DNA of 64,000 nucleotides from Rhizophagus irregularis. Lineage: Eukaryota > Glomeromycota > Glomeromycetes > Glomerales > Glomeraceae. A program made the position numbers and the translations under genes. Position 1 is the stretch's first letter. Each line of letters begins with the position of its first letter. Positions 61,265 through 64,000 of the stretch are shown in pieces. The DNA lies in NCBI RefSeq assembly GCF_026210795.1, contig NC_089439.1, positions 1,302,001 through 1,366,000 on the forward strand, in the 5' to 3' direction. Under the pieces are notes generated by a model, which made no database searches, was not told the origin of the DNA, and saw nothing but the letters and a program-made list of their open reading frames with translations.

Positions 61265-62838
61265 TTATAAAGAAAAAGTGACAGATTTTATGAAGCTAAA
61301 TTCATTAATGGATTCTTCTCCTAATTCTTTGCCAAAACCACTTAATTTATTACCACCAAAAGGTAAGCAAGGAGGAGCTAAATTATAGCAATTTACCCAA
61401 GTGGTACCAACTTTAATTTCCTTTACAACCTTTTCAGCTTTTAAATAATTACATGTCCAAATACCAGCGGCTAGACCAAATTTGGTATTATTTGCTCTTT
61501 TAATAACTTCCTCAATCGTATTAAAAGGTTTTAATATACTTAATACAGGACCAAATATTTCTTCTTGAGAAAGATATTCAGAATCATCAAGATTATAAAA
61601 TACAGTAGGTTCAATGAAAAATCCAATATCACCAAATCTTTTCCCGCCAATTAATAATTTACCTCCAATAATTTTATCATTAATAACTTTTTGTATATTT
61701 TGAAATTGTGTGCGATCAATTAAAGGACCAAGATCAACGGTTTCATCTAATGGATTACCCATTTTAGTCTTTTCAATTCTTTTACGTAATTTATCTATGA
61801 ATTCATCATGAATATCTTTTTCCAAAAATAATCTTGAACCAGCACTACAATTTTGTCCAGAATTTAAAAAAGTAGCCCAATAAACATCTTCAACAGCTTT
61901 ATCTACATTAGCATCAGAAAAAACAATCATTGGATTTTTACCTCCTAATTCAAGCGTAACTTTTTTCAAGTTACTTGATGAAGAAGCGGAAAGGACTTTT
62001 CTTCCAACTTGTTCTGATCCTGTAAAACTACATTTATCTATTCCTTCATGATTAGTGATACTCTTTCCAACTACTTCATCTCCTGGTATTACATTAATTA
62101 TACCTGGTGGTAATGTTGTTTCAGCAGAAATTATGTTTGCTAACATTAAAGTAGTTAATGGAGTTTGTGGTGCTGGTTTAAGTATAATTGCATTCCCACA
62201 AGCTAAACTTGGTGCTAATTTCCATGATGCTAATAATAAAGGATAATTAAAACTTGTTATCAATCCACATACTCCAACAGGTTCTCTAATGGTATATAAT
62301 CTATATTTATTATCTACACAAAGGGTGTGACCAGCTAATTTATCCGCATAACCTGCAAAAAATCTATTGAAAATTTATGAAATTATTAATTAGAATGTTA
62401 TAATATATAAAAAAATATTTTTTTAACAAAATTTTAAATTTGATAATAACGATCTTTTAATGGTTGATACCTAAAACATTCTGCAGATTCGGAGACTTCA
62501 AGTTTAGCATCTTTTAAAGGTTTTCCAACGTTCAAAGATTCAATTAAAGCCAATTCTTCTGAATTTTTATCGATACCATCAGCTATTTTTAGTAAAATAT
62601 TTCTTCTATCAGCTCCACTTAATGATATCCATGATGTTGAATGTAAAGCATCTGTTGCAGCTTTAACAGCTAAATCAACATCACTTGATATTCCTTCTAC
62701 AACCTGAATAAGTGATTCTTCTGTGGCCGGATTAATTAGGGTTTTACTAATATGAGAGGAAGATGGAACTATGAATTTATTGTTAATAAATGGGCAGGCT
62801 ATCTTTGAAAAATTTCGGAGGGCATTTGAATAATTCAT
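61265..62838 (-). CDS. NAD(P)+-dependent aldehyde dehydrogenase
   Basis: Exon 1 is 62471-62838 and exon 2 is 61265-62363. The intron 62364-62470 (107 nt, GTATCA donor, AATAG acceptor) splits an Arg codon in phase 2. The product is 488 residues, full family length. Key residues: Asn162 in SFNYP, Lys185 in LKPA (cofactor binding), Glu261 in LELGGK (general base) and Cys295 in GQNCSAG (nucleophile), with EEIFGPV and PFGGNKLSGFGKELG near the C-terminus. It oxidises an aldehyde to the acid. The substrate cannot be told: NYP is shared with betaine- and aminoaldehyde dehydrogenases, but the closest subfamily needs a phylogeny. The first 25 residues have R and K but no acid (a weak mitochondrial presequence). 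Intact and the best-conserved gene here. Confidence 0.93.
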
Positions 62839-63790
62839 TTTTTTTTTATTTAGAAAAAAAAAAATTTTTTGCGGAGGAAAAATATACTTGCTGATCTACA
62901 GAAATTACTTAGCCATGTGGAAATCTTAAGACAAAAAAAGGCTTCATTGTCCGACTTAATTGGATAATCTTTACCTATTAAGGCCATTATACAGGACCCG
63001 AGTTCTATTACTCGGGACCTCATATCACCATATAAATTACAAAAACACTGACTCCAAAAAATGATTTAAAAGGGATGAAAATTAATTATATATAACAGAT
63101 CAAATACTAAATACAATAACAATTCTTACAGGTCAATATAGACCCTAAAAAATCAGGTTTAATGCAAAAGAGTTGATAAAAAAGTGGAGTAATGTATTGA
63201 TAAGGAATAATTAATTTTAATGACTTAGACTTCTAATAGTATTGATTTACATTGGACCACAAGCAACACATCAATAGTAAATTGCAAGTTGTTAAAAAAA
63301 GTTATACAGGAATAATAATATTAAATATTTGACAATAATTATTTTTTATATTAAGTTTACGAAAATTGATAAACAAACTTGAATTGATCAGAAAAATTGG
63401 TCAGGCGGACATACGACATATTAAAGATGAATGTACCATGTGACAATGGTTACTTAAATTAGATATACTACAATTAAAGTTAAACATATTGCACAGGCTT
63501 TTTGGTCTCCAAGCTAAAAACCTGTATATTTACTATATTACCGGTTGAATGGATAATTTTTCCGACCCCCAAAAAAGGAAAGTTTTTTTATCCTCAGTAT
63601 GTCAATAATTATATGCCCAAAATTCAGTAGAAGAATTACTATCAAATTTACACCTGTAAGAACAATAAAAATATTATATCAGATAACATGTATTGGCAAT
63701 GTAAAAATTGCAAAAATCAATATTTAATTGCATTGCGTGCAAGTGTTAATGGTGTACATGTATTATTAATTATTTGACAACCCATTTTAC
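62839..63790. other. Upstream region of the aldehyde dehydrogenase gene
   Basis: No gene seen. A short imperfect repeat of CCCGAGTTCTATTACTCGGG (about 62997-63016) can form an 8-bp hairpin about 160 bp upstream of the ATG. Beyond it is AT-rich DNA. Confidence 0.4.
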
Positions 63791-63794
63791 CAGT

Positions 63795-63980
63795 AATAAT
63801 GGAATATCTCAAGCTGGATATTGCGAAAAATGTTGTAAACAGTACACAGTTACATAACATAAATGGTGTAAATCACATTTTTTACAAACTGAACCAGTAG
63901 TAATAAGATGATTTCATTCAAGAAATTCAATTAAAAATTAATGGACCAAAAGATAATATTGAAAAATATAATATTTGAAT
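63795..63980 (+). pseudogene. N-terminal fragment of a kinase-family gene, broken
   Basis: Translation shows AGYCEKCCKQYTV (two CxxC-type pairs), HKWCKSHFL, then in a shifted frame DFIQEIQLKINGPKDNIEKYN. This Cys-rich leader followed by an FIQE-x-QLKI segment is the N-terminal pattern I recall from the very large tyrosine-kinase-like families of these fungi, just before the kinase domain. An in-frame TAA and a frameshift break it, and the window ends before any catalytic motif. Low-to-moderate confidence. Confidence 0.4.
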
Positions 63981-64000
63981 AGATACCATATAACCAGATT

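Noticed and set aside
1..64000. tRNA or rRNA genes
   Set aside because: I looked for TTCGA/TTCAA T-loop contexts and conserved rRNA blocks by eye and found none convincing; a covariance-model scan would be needed to exclude them.

Overview
The window looks like an AT-rich, repeat-laden fungal nuclear contig, most likely from an arbuscular mycorrhizal fungus (Glomeromycotina, Rhizophagus-like). This is inferred from short GT-AG introns with a fungal branch point (TACTAAC in one), a Crinkler (CRN) gene with a nuclease C-terminus, MACPF-like proteins, remnants of BTB-BACK and kinase-like families that are expanded in that group, and many DNA-transposon relics. No prokaryotic operon, rRNA, tRNA or CRISPR array was found.

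Layout. 1-1298: no recognised gene. 1299-11336: a decayed CACTA-type transposon of about 10 kb. It holds a broken Tnp2 transposase on + and two small spliced genes on -. Nested in it is a TA-flanked 2.9-kb element (8005-10915) whose body is a tandem array of about 17 intron-like units. One array unit is split by a 270-bp MITE. 11.6-11.9 kb: Tc1-like fragment. 12.1-13.0 kb: small spliced membrane-protein gene. 15.1-16.9 kb: a two-exon gene with a HEPN-like Rx4H motif and an ADP-ribosyltransferase-fold-like gene with a TGA just upstream of its ATG. 19.3 kb: a 52-residue secreted peptide. 19.5-31.5 kb: mostly non-coding, with a BTB-BACK relic split by a TA-flanked element and tandem repeats. 31.6-41.2 kb: a convergent pair of MACPF-like genes, the + copy frameshifted and the - copy intact, with diverged duplicated DNA beside them. 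41.2-48.2 kb: duplications and fold-back elements. 48.2-56.0 kb: four members of a small unknown family (one intact), a MULE-like element with a perfect 10-bp target duplication, a DDE transposase relic and a decayed gene. 56.3-58.5 kb: a five-exon CRN gene. 61.3-62.8 kb: a two-exon aldehyde dehydrogenase. 63.8-64.0 kb: start of a kinase-family relic.

Only the aldehyde dehydrogenase is an ordinary metabolic gene. The rest is an accessory landscape: an effector-like CRN, MACPF-like and ART-like proteins, a secreted peptide, and layered transposons that copied or broke neighbours. Exon boundaries were worked out by hand from splice signals, reading phase and remembered family patterns. Family names rest on remembered motifs, not database searches.
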